64,000 nt of DNA, taken from NCBI RefSeq assembly GCF_024055795.1, contig NZ_JAMXMY010000014.1, positions 1 to 64,000 of the forward strand, read 5' to 3'. Made by a program: the position numbers and the translations under genes. Positions 14,874-22,974 of the stretch are shown here, piece after piece. Position 1 is the first letter of the stretch. Every line of letters begins with the position of its first letter. The notes under the pieces were generated by a model. That model searched no databases. It was not told the origin of the DNA and saw only the letters and a list, made by a program, of their open reading frames with translations. This DNA is from Actinoallomurus purpureus. Its GTDB lineage: Bacteria; Actinomycetota; Actinomycetes; Streptosporangiales; Streptosporangiaceae.

Positions 14874-16175
14874 TCAGCGCCCTTCATCTTCATATGGTGA
14901 TATCTCGCCCGCCCCGTCAGGAATCGGGATCCCAGCCGAGACATCCTGCTGATATTTCCTGGCCGTGGCCTTCTCCGCCTCAGAGGCTTCCGGGTTTTCG
15001 ATCGTTGCGTACGCGTGGTGCGTCTTTTGTTTGGCTTCCCAGCTCTCGAGCGTGTGGAACTGCACCTCGAACAGCTGCCCACTGCCCGGATCCTGCCACC
15101 GGCTGTTCACACCCTTGTACTGGCTGCCACCCCAACTCGGCTTGCGCTGGCGGAGCTCATATCCGCGTCGACGAAGCCTGGATTCGGCGTCGTACACACC
15201 AGGTGTGTATTTTTCTGTGGGGAACGTGAAGGTGTATCGGATGCCATCGTGGATTTCCGCCGCGAGCTCTTGTGCCGGTTTGTCCGGCTCCAGTGCGATC
15301 CGCTTGGCGAGTTTTTCCTTGAAGCGATCCGCGCCCTTAAGGGCGTACTTCTCAGTATCGGGGACAAGCTCACCGTACGCCAGTTCTTGCTCGATACGAC
15401 GCATTTCCGGGGTCAGCCCGTGATCGCTGTACTCGCCGTTGACATCCCGTCCCTCGGTCGCACGGCGAGCATCGATCGCCTGATCGGCGATCGCGTTGTC
15501 CTGCGGTGTGAGGTGGAGGCCTTTCCATTCCCAGCCGCCGTCATCGGTGGTGACCGGTCGGTCGGCGGCAGTATCGGGTGTCGCCCTGTCGGTCTCTGAC
15601 GACACCACTTGCTCGGCGCTACCGCCGGTCAGAATGCCCTCAGCGTCTTCCCTCGCCACGGAGCGTCCCGTCGGGGCGGAGATGCCATCGGACACCTCGG
15701 CGCCAGTGGCCCGGTCGCGGCCCTCTCGTTCCGGCCGAACGGCTGCAGGCGATGGAGCGGCCGGCTCATTTTCGGCGGGTTCCGTGACCTGGCGGCGGGC
15801 ACGATCCGGCCGCAGAGGAGCATCCTCTACCTCCGCTGCCTCCTCTACTGAAGCGTCCGCCGCAGTGGGCGAGGCATCGGCGTCAGGAACCGCAGGGTCC
15901 CCAGAATCGCCAAGCGGCTCATCCTGCTCGGTCGCGGGCGCCTCGGCTCCATCATCACCGGCCAAATCCTCACTCACGCCGGACGGCTGCTCGGATGCGG
16001 AGGGGCTGTCAGAGCCAACGTCTGCGATCTCGTTGGCGGCGGCAGCACCCGCACGGCTGTCCGCGCGAGACGGGCCCTCATCTGAACCGGGATTGTCCGG
16101 TGGCGGCGGAGGCCGCCGGTCCGGCGCCGACGGCTTCTCGGCGATCTCCGGGTCATCCGCATGCTCAACGGCCAC
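14874..16175 (-). CDS. RelA/SpoT-like (alarmone synthetase-fold) C-terminal toxin with disordered N-terminus
   Basis: A 433-residue protein, GTG 16175 with a GAAGGG site. Residues 1-~210 are low-complexity, Pro/Ser/Ala/Asp/Glu-rich and probably disordered. Residues ~220-433 carry a compact domain whose motifs align in order with RelA/SpoT synthetases: RFKEKLAKRI (284-293; substrate Lys/Arg helix), EIHDGIRYTF (307-316; like DIAGIRV), YKGVNSRW (353-360; like NGYRSLH), FEVQFHT (369-375; like VEIQIRT, with the catalytic Glu) and KTHHAYATI (384-392; like EH.L.YK). The closest types are secreted ATP 3'-pyrophosphokinases and the Tas1-type (p)ppApp toxins. No signal peptide or HD hydrolase is present, so it would be a one-way synthetase, hence a toxin. 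It is first in the operon with the 94-aa gene. Confidence 0.72.
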   Translation of the reverse strand: MAVEHADDPEIAEKPSAPDRRPPPPPDNPGSDEGPSRADSRAGAAAANEIADVGSDSPSASEQPSGVSEDLAGDDGAEAPATEQDEPLGDSGDPAVPDADASPTAADASVEEAAEVEDAPLRPDRARRQVTEPAENEPAAPSPAAVRPEREGRDRATGAEVSDGISAPTGRSVAREDAEGILTGGSAEQVVSSETDRATPDTAADRPVTTDDGGWEWKGLHLTPQDNAIADQAIDARRATEGRDVNGEYSDHGLTPEMRRIEQELAYGELVPDTEKYALKGADRFKEKLAKRIALEPDKPAQELAAEIHDGIRYTFTFPTEKYTPGVYDAESRLRRRGYELRQRKPSWGGSQYKGVNSRWQDPGSGQLFEVQFHTLESWEAKQKTHHAYATIENPEASEAEKATARKYQQDVSAGIPIPDGAGEISPYEDEGR

Positions 16176-16483
16176 CGCTCAGCCCTTCTCCCGGCCCGGT
16201 CCGTCGGCAACCGGCCCTGCACCGATCCGGCGGCAGCGGAAGGAGATTGTCCGAATTGCGGATTTGACCATCGCTCTTGCCTCCCCGAGAACGTGCGCCT
16301 GTGATGCGGTTGCCGTGTGCGGCGGCCGTGGGTCAGGCTATTGAGGGCATTGCCCAATTGGAAGCAGCGGTTCAGAACGGAAGTAGTGACAAGTCCGCTA
16401 TGACTCTGCTTGGGTAGTTTCCTCGGGGCGGTCAGACGTGTTGTCAAGGCCGGACATTGCGGAGGCACGGGGGTTTCAGGGTC
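16176..16483. other. divergent intergenic region of the toxin-like locus
   Basis: This stretch of 308 bases separates the divergent RelA-like gene and the coupling-protein-like gene. I see no gene in it. It is markedly less GC-rich than the flanks between 16240 and 16450 (runs such as GGAGATTGTCCGAATTGCGG and GGAAGTAGTGACAAGTCCG) and must contain both promoters. No clear palindromic operator was found by eye. Confidence 0.6.
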
Positions 16484-18733
16484 ATGACTGTCGAGCCCGT
16501 CGATCGTCAGTCGCTGCTCGAACGGCGCTCGCTGCTGTTCTCCCCGGATCCGCGGCTGGGCTGGGTGTTCCGCGACCGCTGGGCGTTCTACGTGCCGTTC
16601 ACCGAGTCGCCGCCGCAGCCACAGCAGCTGCCGCAGTACCTGCATCAGCAGGTCGTCACCACCCGGCAGGCCCTGGACCGGCATCGCCGGCGCACCCTCC
16701 CGCTGAGCATCACCGCTTTCGCGATCCTCGCGCTGTTCTCCGCCTGCGCGGCCAGTGACTACGAGTGGGGGAAGACCTCGACCCCTCTCGCATCGTTCGT
16801 ACTCGCACTGATCTGCCTGGGCCCAGGCGTCGTACTGACCGCCATCGCGGCCAACGCCTGGCGCGCCGCCCGTGAGGCGTACGAGACGGCGCGCCGTCGC
16901 GCCGAGGAGGCGTACGGGGCGGCGATGCGGGACTGGCAGGCCCGCAAGAACCAGCACGAGGCCGCCGAGCACCACAAGGCGAACGGCCGTCCCGAATGGG
17001 GCGCGGTCCCGCGTCCGCTGTCCCGCAAGCGCCTGGACGTGTTCGGCGGCACCCTGTGGAGCTGGGAGGCCTTGCTGACCACCTACGGCAGCTCGGCGCT
17101 GTTCACCGGGCCGTTGCTGGTGATCGACCTGTCGAGAGAGATGGTCTGCGGCGAACTCGCGACGTTGTCACGGGCGGCGGGCATCGACGTGGACGCGCAG
17201 TTGCTCCCCGCCCAGCTCGCCACCTCGACTCTGCTGTCGGGGCTGGAGCCTCGGGAGCTGGCGGACGCGATCGTGGAGTCCATGTACGGCGGCACGCCGG
17301 ACGCCGCACGCGCCGATCGCAGCATGGACGACCGGATCCTCACCAAGGTCTGCGACGCCCTCGGCGACGACGTCTCGCTCGCCCGGATCGGCGCGGCGCT
17401 GCGGGCGCTCATGGGCGAACCCGACGACTCGACCGCTCTCGACCGCGACGAGCGGCGTCGCATCGCGAACGAATTGTTCAGCGTGGAGTACCGCCGTCAG
17501 GCCCACGCCAACCTGTCCCGCGTCGAGTCCTATGTCCACCCGCTCGAACAGCTCGGCACCCGGCCGGAACGCGGCGGCTCGGGCTACCTGACCTGCATCG
17601 CGCTGGACAGCAGCGCCCGCAACGTCCGATCAGAGCTGCTGACCGATCTGATCGTGCAGTGGGTCACCCACCGCATCGCCGCTTCGGGCAGCCCCCGCCC
17701 GTCCGTGGTGGTGGCCGGCGCCGACGAGCTGGCCCGCCGTCACCTCGAGCGCCTCTCCGACGCGTGCGAACGGCGGGGCATCCCGCTGACCTTCCTGTTC
17801 CGGCGGCTCCGTGAGACCGGCGGGGAGATGATCGGCGGCGGTGCGGTGGCCTTCATGCGGCTCGGTAACCACGAGGACGCCGCCCGCGCCGCCGACTTCA
17901 TCGGACGCGACTACAGATTCGTGCTGTCCCAGATCACCAAGAACGTCGGCGGCAACGAATCCCACACCGAATCCGACACCGAGGGCGAGGGCGACTCCGA
18001 CTCGATCAGCCTGTCCACCTCGATCGGCACCTCCACCAACTGGGGTACCACCCGCTCCTCCGGCGCGACCCGATCCGGCGGTGGGCCGTTCGGCTTCTTC
18101 GCCGACCGTTCCACCAACACCGGCGACTCGCGAACGCGCGGCGGAGGAACCAGCGAGACCGACACCCACGGAGAGAGCCGCTCGGTGTCCCGGAACTGGT
18201 CCAGCGCCTACTCGTACGCGGTCGGCACCAACTGGAGCGACGCCGACACCACGCAACGGGTCTACGAGTACGCGGTCGAGCCGGTCACCCTGCAGCACCT
18301 GCCCGACCACGCCGTCCTGCTCGTGGAGAGCCATCACGAAGGCGGCCGGAAACTCACCGCGGTCGAATGCGACCCGGCCATCGTCACCCTCCACCGCGTC
18401 GCCACCACGCCGCTCCCCGACCCGCCGCGGCGGCCCCGAGCCGTCCGCCCTCCGGCCGGCGTCCCGCACCCGCCGCCCTGGGCCGCACCACAGGCCGTCG
18501 AACCGCCACGCGAACCGCTGCCGTACGCCCCCGGGCCCCCGCCCGGTTCCCAGAGCGGACCGCGTCCCCCGGCGGAGGACCAGGACTGGCGTCCAGGACA
18601 GGTCATGCCCCGCACCACCCGATCGCTCAGAAACCCGCCCGGTCAGGATCCGCCGGCCCCCGGACGCGGTCCAACCGGTACCGGGGACGACCGACCAGGA
18701 CCTCCGCCTCTATTCGGCTCCGGAAACGAGTGA
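16484..18733 (+). CDS. two-TM type IV coupling protein/HerA-like protein with degenerate P-loop
   Basis: A 749-residue protein starting at ATG 16484. Two transmembrane helices (TLPLSITAFAILALFSACA at 71-89; PLASFVLALICLGPGVVLTA at 101-120) are followed by a charged helix (126-165). The position where a T4CP/VirD4 Walker A would lie reads DVFGGTLWSWEALLTTYG (185-202), so GGTGSGKT has become GGTLWSWE. GPLLVIDLSRE (209-219) fits the strand after it. SVVVAGADELARRHLERLSD (407-426), RRGIPLTFLFRRLRE and AVAFMRLGNHEDAARAADFIG are the Walker B, sensor and arginine-finger-like parts of TraD/TraG proteins. Residues ~490-585 are Ser/Thr/Gly-rich. The tail is Pro-rich. It is divergent from the toxin operon and probably the membrane partner of the DUF87 ATPase. 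Confidence 0.7.
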   Translation: MTVEPVDRQSLLERRSLLFSPDPRLGWVFRDRWAFYVPFTESPPQPQQLPQYLHQQVVTTRQALDRHRRRTLPLSITAFAILALFSACAASDYEWGKTSTPLASFVLALICLGPGVVLTAIAANAWRAAREAYETARRRAEEAYGAAMRDWQARKNQHEAAEHHKANGRPEWGAVPRPLSRKRLDVFGGTLWSWEALLTTYGSSALFTGPLLVIDLSREMVCGELATLSRAAGIDVDAQLLPAQLATSTLLSGLEPRELADAIVESMYGGTPDAARADRSMDDRILTKVCDALGDDVSLARIGAALRALMGEPDDSTALDRDERRRIANELFSVEYRRQAHANLSRVESYVHPLEQLGTRPERGGSGYLTCIALDSSARNVRSELLTDLIVQWVTHRIAASGSPRPSVVVAGADELARRHLERLSDACERRGIPLTFLFRRLRETGGEMIGGGAVAFMRLGNHEDAARAADFIGRDYRFVLSQITKNVGGNESHTESDTEGEGDSDSISLSTSIGTSTNWGTTRSSGATRSGGGPFGFFADRSTNTGDSRTRGGGTSETDTHGESRSVSRNWSSAYSYAVGTNWSDADTTQRVYEYAVEPVTLQHLPDHAVLLVESHHEGGRKLTAVECDPAIVTLHRVATTPLPDPPRRPRAVRPPAGVPHPPPWAAPQAVEPPREPLPYAPGPPPGSQSGPRPPAEDQDWRPGQVMPRTTRSLRNPPGQDPPAPGRGPTGTGDDRPGPPPLFGSGNE

Positions 18734-18966
18734 GGATTCCCCGGGCCACGGCGGCGAGCGGACGAGAAAGCACCGAGGTCGGCGGGGGAACCGTTGCCAT
18801 CCCACATTGAAGTGTGGGGGTCCGCGACGCATTAGGCCGCCGTTAGGCCCCTGGTCCTGGTTTCCGCAGAGGAGTGTCTTTTGCGGGAATGTCCCGGCTA
18901 CGATCCCCCGAAACGATCTTCATTGGGGTGTTCGTGCAGCTCCGGACGCCCCCGGAAGGGAACAGA

Positions 18967-19509
18967 ATGAACGGCAAGCAGGTGGCCATCGCCATGGTCT
19001 CGTCCGGAGCGATGCTGGTGGGCGGCGCCTTCGCCGCCTCGGCGTCCGCCGTATCGCCCGCTCCCGCCTTCGCCTCCCCGTCCGTGGGTCACGGGTCGGG
19101 CTCGGACGTCCACACGCAGATAATGGCCTACCAGTACAAGAGCGTGGCGTCCGGCCTGTGCCTCGACACCAAGACGAAGGCGGGCAACCAGGCGATCCGC
19201 CGGGAGTCGTGCCACAAGGGGAATCACAAGGACATCAAGCACCAAAGGTGGATCCTCGGCAACGACAAGTCGTTCCACAGCCTGATCAGCCCCGGCAACT
19301 GCCTGGCCCTCAGGCAGAGTGTGTACGCCATCTCGAAGAAGTGCAGCTCCAAGGACAAGACGCAGCGGTGGAAGTGGACCGGCGGTAAAACCCCCACGCT
19401 GGTCAACCTGGGCACGAACAAGTGCCTGGCCCTCAACCACCCGCCGTACCTGCTCGTCGTGAAGTGCAACCCGAAGAACAAGGCGCAGCAGTGGAAGCGC
19501 TTCTCCTGA
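18967..19509 (+). CDS. secreted ricin-type (beta-trefoil) lectin-domain protein
   Basis: A 180-residue protein. ATG 18967 has a GGAAGGGA site. The signal peptide is MNGKQVAIAMVSSGAMLVGG with probable cleavage after ASA. The mature ~130 residues are a beta-trefoil with three repeated QxW-type units: HQRWIL, TQRWKW and AQQWKR. Each is preceded by a CLDT / CLAL / CLAL segment (GLCLDTKTK, NCLALRQS, KCLALNH), so six cysteines may form the three subdomain disulfides. Ricin-type domains bind sugars; the ligand is unknown. No catalytic domain is attached. Upstream bases 18734-18966 contain no gene. Confidence 0.85.
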   Translation: MNGKQVAIAMVSSGAMLVGGAFAASASAVSPAPAFASPSVGHGSGSDVHTQIMAYQYKSVASGLCLDTKTKAGNQAIRRESCHKGNHKDIKHQRWILGNDKSFHSLISPGNCLALRQSVYAISKKCSSKDKTQRWKWTGGKTPTLVNLGTNKCLALNHPPYLLVVKCNPKNKAQQWKRFS

Positions 19510-19525
19510 CCCTGGCCTCGGAGTC

Positions 19526-20494
19526 TCACGGAGTGGACGACGGCGTGCGACCCGGTCCGGTCAGGGGCCATGTCGGCCGGAGTCGGAGGCGCTTCTCATC
19601 TCCCGGCATGGCCATGAGGAGAAAGTTCGAAGCGGGTGATCTCACCGCCGGTACGACGCAGATCGACATCCGGGCCGTGGCGGTCCGAACGGTCGGGAAG
19701 TCGCCCGGGGTCATTCGCGCCAGGTAGGCCAGGCCCTGCTGGAGGAACGCCCGCGGCCCCGGGTCGAGGTGGTCGGCCCAGGCGGGGTCGTCCTCGCCGC
19801 GGAGCCGGCAGTAGCACGCCAGGGCATAACCGAATTCGGCCTCGGTGAGGTAGCCGAGCCTCGCATAGCCGTCGTTCCGGGCGGCGTTGAGGTCGTGTTC
19901 GCTGAGGTATCCGCGCGGACGGACGGACCATCCGCGGGCGGTCTCCGTGAAGTGCAGCGCGGCGTTGGTGGTGAAGATCCCGAACCCGAGATACACGGTG
20001 AGCAGGTCGGTCAGGCGTTCGTGATCCCGCTGGGCGGCCGTGATGCGGTTCTCGCCCAGCAGCCGTACATGGCACAGTTCGTGCGCGATGATCGCCGTCA
20101 GGAAGGCGGGGTCGGCGGCCTCGCGCAGATCGAGACCGATGATCGCCCGGCCGTCCTCCTCGTGGTAGTGGCCGACCGCGCGGCGTCCGCCGGCGACCGT
20201 CGTCTCGGTCGAACCGTCGAAGACCCGGACGACGAGATCCTGCGATGAGTCGACCGCCATCAGGTCGCGGACCTTGAGCACCAGCGCTTCGATCTGCTCC
20301 GGCTCACCTGCGTACGCGGTGGGGAAGAAGCCGGGTCGCGGTAGCGCGACCTCACGGGACGCCGCCTCCTCGCCGAATTGGCCGGCGAACCACACCATCG
20401 ACGTCTCGATCCATGCCTGTACGGCCTGGCCTACGGGGCAACCGGTCGGCGCGTCCGACGACCAGGGAGGTGTGGTCGGCAGGTTGTCATCCAT
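19526..20494 (-). CDS. hypothetical protein with HExxH-type motif
   Basis: A 322-residue protein from ATG 20494 (GGAGG 4 bases before). No signal peptide is present. The centre contains ETTVAGGRRAVGHYHEEDGR, then IIGLDLREAADPAFLTAIIAHELCHVRLLGE, where HELCH fits HExxH, the zinc site of gluzincin metallopeptidases. A downstream acidic/helical stretch (RDHERLTDLLTVYLGFGIFTTN) could provide the third ligand. In actinomycetes such proteins are usually called hypothetical. They probably sense or cleave a partner in the cytoplasm; the substrate is unknown. It is convergent with the lectin gene. Confidence 0.75.
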   Translation of the reverse strand: MDDNLPTTPPWSSDAPTGCPVGQAVQAWIETSMVWFAGQFGEEAASREVALPRPGFFPTAYAGEPEQIEALVLKVRDLMAVDSSQDLVVRVFDGSTETTVAGGRRAVGHYHEEDGRAIIGLDLREAADPAFLTAIIAHELCHVRLLGENRITAAQRDHERLTDLLTVYLGFGIFTTNAALHFTETARGWSVRPRGYLSEHDLNAARNDGYARLGYLTEAEFGYALACYCRLRGEDDPAWADHLDPGPRAFLQQGLAYLARMTPGDFPTVRTATARMSICVVPAVRSPASNFLLMAMPGDEKRLRLRPTWPLTGPGRTPSSTP

Positions 20495-20768
20495 CGAGCC
20501 TCCGTCATCACACTGGGCCACCGCTGCATACCGCTGCACACCGTAACCTGAAGAGTCGGTGCTTTCGTGCTCTCCGGTGATACCTCCGGAAATCTGCCGT
20601 TCATTACGAGAGGGCTGAGTGCTGCGGATGTCATCCGGGCTTCGAGGACGGCCGCGGCGGTCGGGTCGCGAGTGGGCGGCGGGGCACCGAGCGCCGCCCC
20701 TCCCCGCTACAAGATCCGCATATTCCCAGGTCAGAGCGGTTTTTACGATGGCATACCTCACGCGGCCC

Positions 20769-20788
20769 TAAGTTGAAGGTTCAACTTA
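20769..20788. promoter_or_regulatory. perfect 20-bp palindrome over promoter
   Basis: TAAGTTGAA-GG-TTCAACTTA, 9-bp perfect arms. It overlaps the probable -35 region of the following gene and looks like a MarR- or HxlR-class operator. No regulator is encoded next to it; the cognate protein must be elsewhere. Confidence 0.55.
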
Positions 20789-20802
20789 TGCAGCCGTATG
20801 CT
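20773..20802 (+). promoter_or_regulatory. probable sigma-70 promoter
   Basis: TTGAAG (20773-20778) and TATGCT (20797-20802) are separated by 18 bases and lie ~80 bases upstream of the Arg/Trp-repeat protein gene. The -35 lies inside the 20-bp palindrome, so bound repressor would block RNA polymerase. Confidence 0.45.
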
Positions 20803-20882
20803 CTTCCATGTCCCACCACCCCGGGACGCACGACCGGTGCCCTCCACCCACGAGGGCGCCGGGCAGATACTAGGAGATGACC

Positions 20883-21281
20883 ATGAATCGGACCTTGGGA
20901 CGGCGTGTCGCCACCGCGGCCGCCACGCTCGCCGTTGCCGGCGGCGCCGCGCTCGCGGTCGGCGGGACAGCCTCCGCGGCGTCCATCCAGGACGCACACC
21001 GCACGACCGTCAGTGCCTACTCGTCGAGCACCGTCGTACACAGCGACAACCGCGACGACGACCGCTACCGCGACCATGGCGACGCTCGCCGCTGGGACGA
21101 GCGCCGCTGGGACGAGCGCCGCTGGGACGACCGTCGCTGGGAGCGCGTCGGCCACCACTGGTACGGCGGCGAGAGCCGACGCTACCGCGTCATCGGCCAC
21201 CGGCTGTACTACTGGAACCACGGCACGTGGAGGCTCGTGACCTGGCACACGCACGGTCGCGACGTCCACGCCTTCCGCTGA
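20883..21281 (+). CDS. small secreted protein with RRWDE tandem repeats
   Basis: A 132-residue protein. AGGAG lies 6 bases before ATG 20883, so this start is preferred over ATG 20877. The signal peptide is TLGRRVATAAATLAVAGGAA followed by GTASA. The mature part is highly charged: DNRDDDRYRDHGDARRWDER then three near-identical 15-base units encoding RRWDE/RRWDD. A C-terminal WYGGESRRYRVIGHRLYYWN and TWRLVTWHTHGRDV region is rich in aromatics. The final ~45 residues resemble small secreted proteins of unknown role in actinomycetes. It is controlled by the promoter/palindrome upstream. Confidence 0.75.
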   Translation: MNRTLGRRVATAAATLAVAGGAALAVGGTASAASIQDAHRTTVSAYSSSTVVHSDNRDDDRYRDHGDARRWDERRWDERRWDDRRWERVGHHWYGGESRRYRVIGHRLYYWNHGTWRLVTWHTHGRDVHAFR

Positions 21282-21300
21282 TCCTCGACCAGACGGGAGC

Positions 21301-21337
21301 CCGCTCCGGACGGCGCGCGACGCGCCGCCCGGAGCGG
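21301..21337. terminator. strong terminator hairpin
   Basis: Arms CCGCTCCGG(A)CGGCGCG and CGCGCCG(C)CCGGAGCGG form a 17-bp stem with one mismatch and a 3-nt loop, 20 bases after the RRWDE-protein gene. Two further hairpins follow in the same intergenic stretch. Confidence 0.8.
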
Positions 21338-21388
21338 TAGGTGAGGAACAGAAGAGGCATACGAGACCCGGCACGGGAACCGCGCGGC

Positions 21389-21503
21389 GGTGGCGCCGAA
21401 GGGGAGGCGCCACCACCGAGCGGGACGTGCCGCACACCGCCGCCTCGACCCGCGGTGACGGGGAAGACGGAGCTGAGCCGGGCCCTCAAGGGGGAGGGCC
21501 CGG
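21389..21503. terminator. two additional tandem hairpins
   Basis: GGTGGCGCC/GGCGCCACC (21389-21397 with 21406-21414) and CCGGGCCCTC/GAGGGCCCGG (21478-21487 with 21494-21503) are perfect stems with 8- and 6-nt loops. With the hairpin at 21301 they make three stem-loops in 200 bases between convergent transcripts. The intergenic stretch 21282-21658 has no gene. Confidence 0.6.
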
Positions 21504-21658
21504 GGTGACGGCCATCGACTGGCCGCCGGCTCCATTTGAATCACCGCTCAGGGCTGCGGCGGCCACCGCCGGCCCGGAGCCGGTCACGGCCTGGGGGGGT
21601 CGGACCGGAACCGGGCCGGCGTTTCACCCTGCTCCGGTCTGGAGCGCCTTCCGTACGG

Positions 21659-22831
21659 TCATGGCGCCGACCTCTTCCGGAGGCGCTGGGCGCGACGCAC
21701 GATGAGCGGCTGGATGGACAGCAGGCGCGTCACGCGGTCGCTTTCGATATGGCCGGACTCGATGGCCGCTTCCAGAGCCGCCAGCAGTTGCGGGCCGAGC
21801 CCGAGGTCGGCCACTGCCGCGTCCGCGAGGAACTCCGTCCGGTCGGTGGAGAGCCGCGCCAGCGCCGCGCCGACGACGGCGATGCCGGCAGGGATCATCA
21901 GGACGACGAATATCAGCGCCACGGCCACGGTCAGAACGAACGACACGATGAACCCGAACGGGGTGTGCCACCGTCGCGCGATCGCCCACATGCGGCGTAC
22001 CGGCCGCCAGATCCGGGTGAGCAACCACCACAGCGCCCGGATCGGCAGGGTCAGGTGCGTGTAGGAGAACACCGGGACGGCGGCCAGGCCGATGTGGTGG
22101 CTCAGCTCGTGGGCCAGCACCGCCTCCATCCGGTCGGGAGGCAGCGTCTTCGCCGCATAGGACGTGATGACGACGGTCCGGCCGGTCACGGCGGGCGCGT
22201 TCGGCCCGTCCGACTCGGCGATCATCAGTCGGTACCGTCCGGCGGTGACTCCGAGGCGCCGTAGCGCGTGGCGCGACGGCTCGGTGAGGCGACGGTGCTC
22301 CTCGGCGGTCGGGTCCCGGTAGCCGTACCAGGCGCGCTGGATCGTCTCCTGAGGCCAGGTCGCCAGCACCGCACCGGCCACCCAGACGACGAACGGGATC
22401 ACCGCTCCCCAGACCGGCCAGACGAGGTCCAGTCCGAACGCGACCGGTCCGACGATCGCCATCGCACCGACCGCTGCGGGGACCAGCGCGGTCAGCGCTA
22501 CCACCGTCGCCCCCAGCCTCGGGCGTACAGACCGCGTCGGCCGACGATCACGCGAACTGCTCGGAACGGCGGCGTCACGCGGTTGTACGACCGCGGGGCT
22601 CGTCATCGGTACGGGCGACGGTGTGTTTGCCGGCCGCGCCGGCACCTGGCCGTACGCCCTGGTCGGCGCGCCGTGCATCGGCGAAGGTAGTGCTGGCTGT
22701 GCCGGAGCCGATACGGGCCGGTCCTGGGCGGGCCCGCGGGTGCCGGTGGTCCAGGACCCGCCATCCCAATACCGCTCGAAGGGACGCCCACTCGGATCCG
22801 GGTACCACCCGGCGGGGGGTTGGCCGGTCAC
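21659..22831 (-). CDS. DUF2510-M48 membrane metalloprotease
   Basis: A 390-residue protein from GTG 22831 (AGAGG at 8 bases). It opens with a DUF2510 motif (PPAGWYPDPSG.PFERYWDGGSWT), followed by a proline-rich linker. Two transmembrane helices follow (VVALTALVPAAVGAMAIVG; VWPVWGAVIPFVVWVAGAVL). Then comes a peptidase M48 (HtpX/Ste24-like) domain with zinc motif AVLAHELSHHIGLAAV, and two further transmembrane segments (FIVSFVLTVAVALIFVVLMI). The C-terminal EFLADAAVADLG supplies the third zinc ligand (Glu). Members degrade misfolded membrane proteins or process small peptides. The DUF2510 N-terminus is actinobacterial and probably binds a partner. Convergent with the RRWDE protein gene. Confidence 0.85.
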   Translation of the reverse strand: MTGQPPAGWYPDPSGRPFERYWDGGSWTTGTRGPAQDRPVSAPAQPALPSPMHGAPTRAYGQVPARPANTPSPVPMTSPAVVQPRDAAVPSSSRDRRPTRSVRPRLGATVVALTALVPAAVGAMAIVGPVAFGLDLVWPVWGAVIPFVVWVAGAVLATWPQETIQRAWYGYRDPTAEEHRRLTEPSRHALRRLGVTAGRYRLMIAESDGPNAPAVTGRTVVITSYAAKTLPPDRMEAVLAHELSHHIGLAAVPVFSYTHLTLPIRALWWLLTRIWRPVRRMWAIARRWHTPFGFIVSFVLTVAVALIFVVLMIPAGIAVVGAALARLSTDRTEFLADAAVADLGLGPQLLAALEAAIESGHIESDRVTRLLSIQPLIVRRAQRLRKRSAP

Positions 22832-22974
22832 CAAGAATCCTCTCCGCTTCCGCGCGGCCATCGTCGGCCTGGAACAGACATCTTCGCGTGCGACATGAAC
22901 GCCTGCCACCCCCTCCACGACACCGCGTATGCCACGTTCGGACGCCGCAGGACGCTGTCGCCGGTCCTGACGCC

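Noticed and set aside
21074-21148. Short regular repeats considered as CRISPR
   Set aside because: The repeats are in-frame coding units without spacers. No CRISPR array or cas gene was seen in the window.
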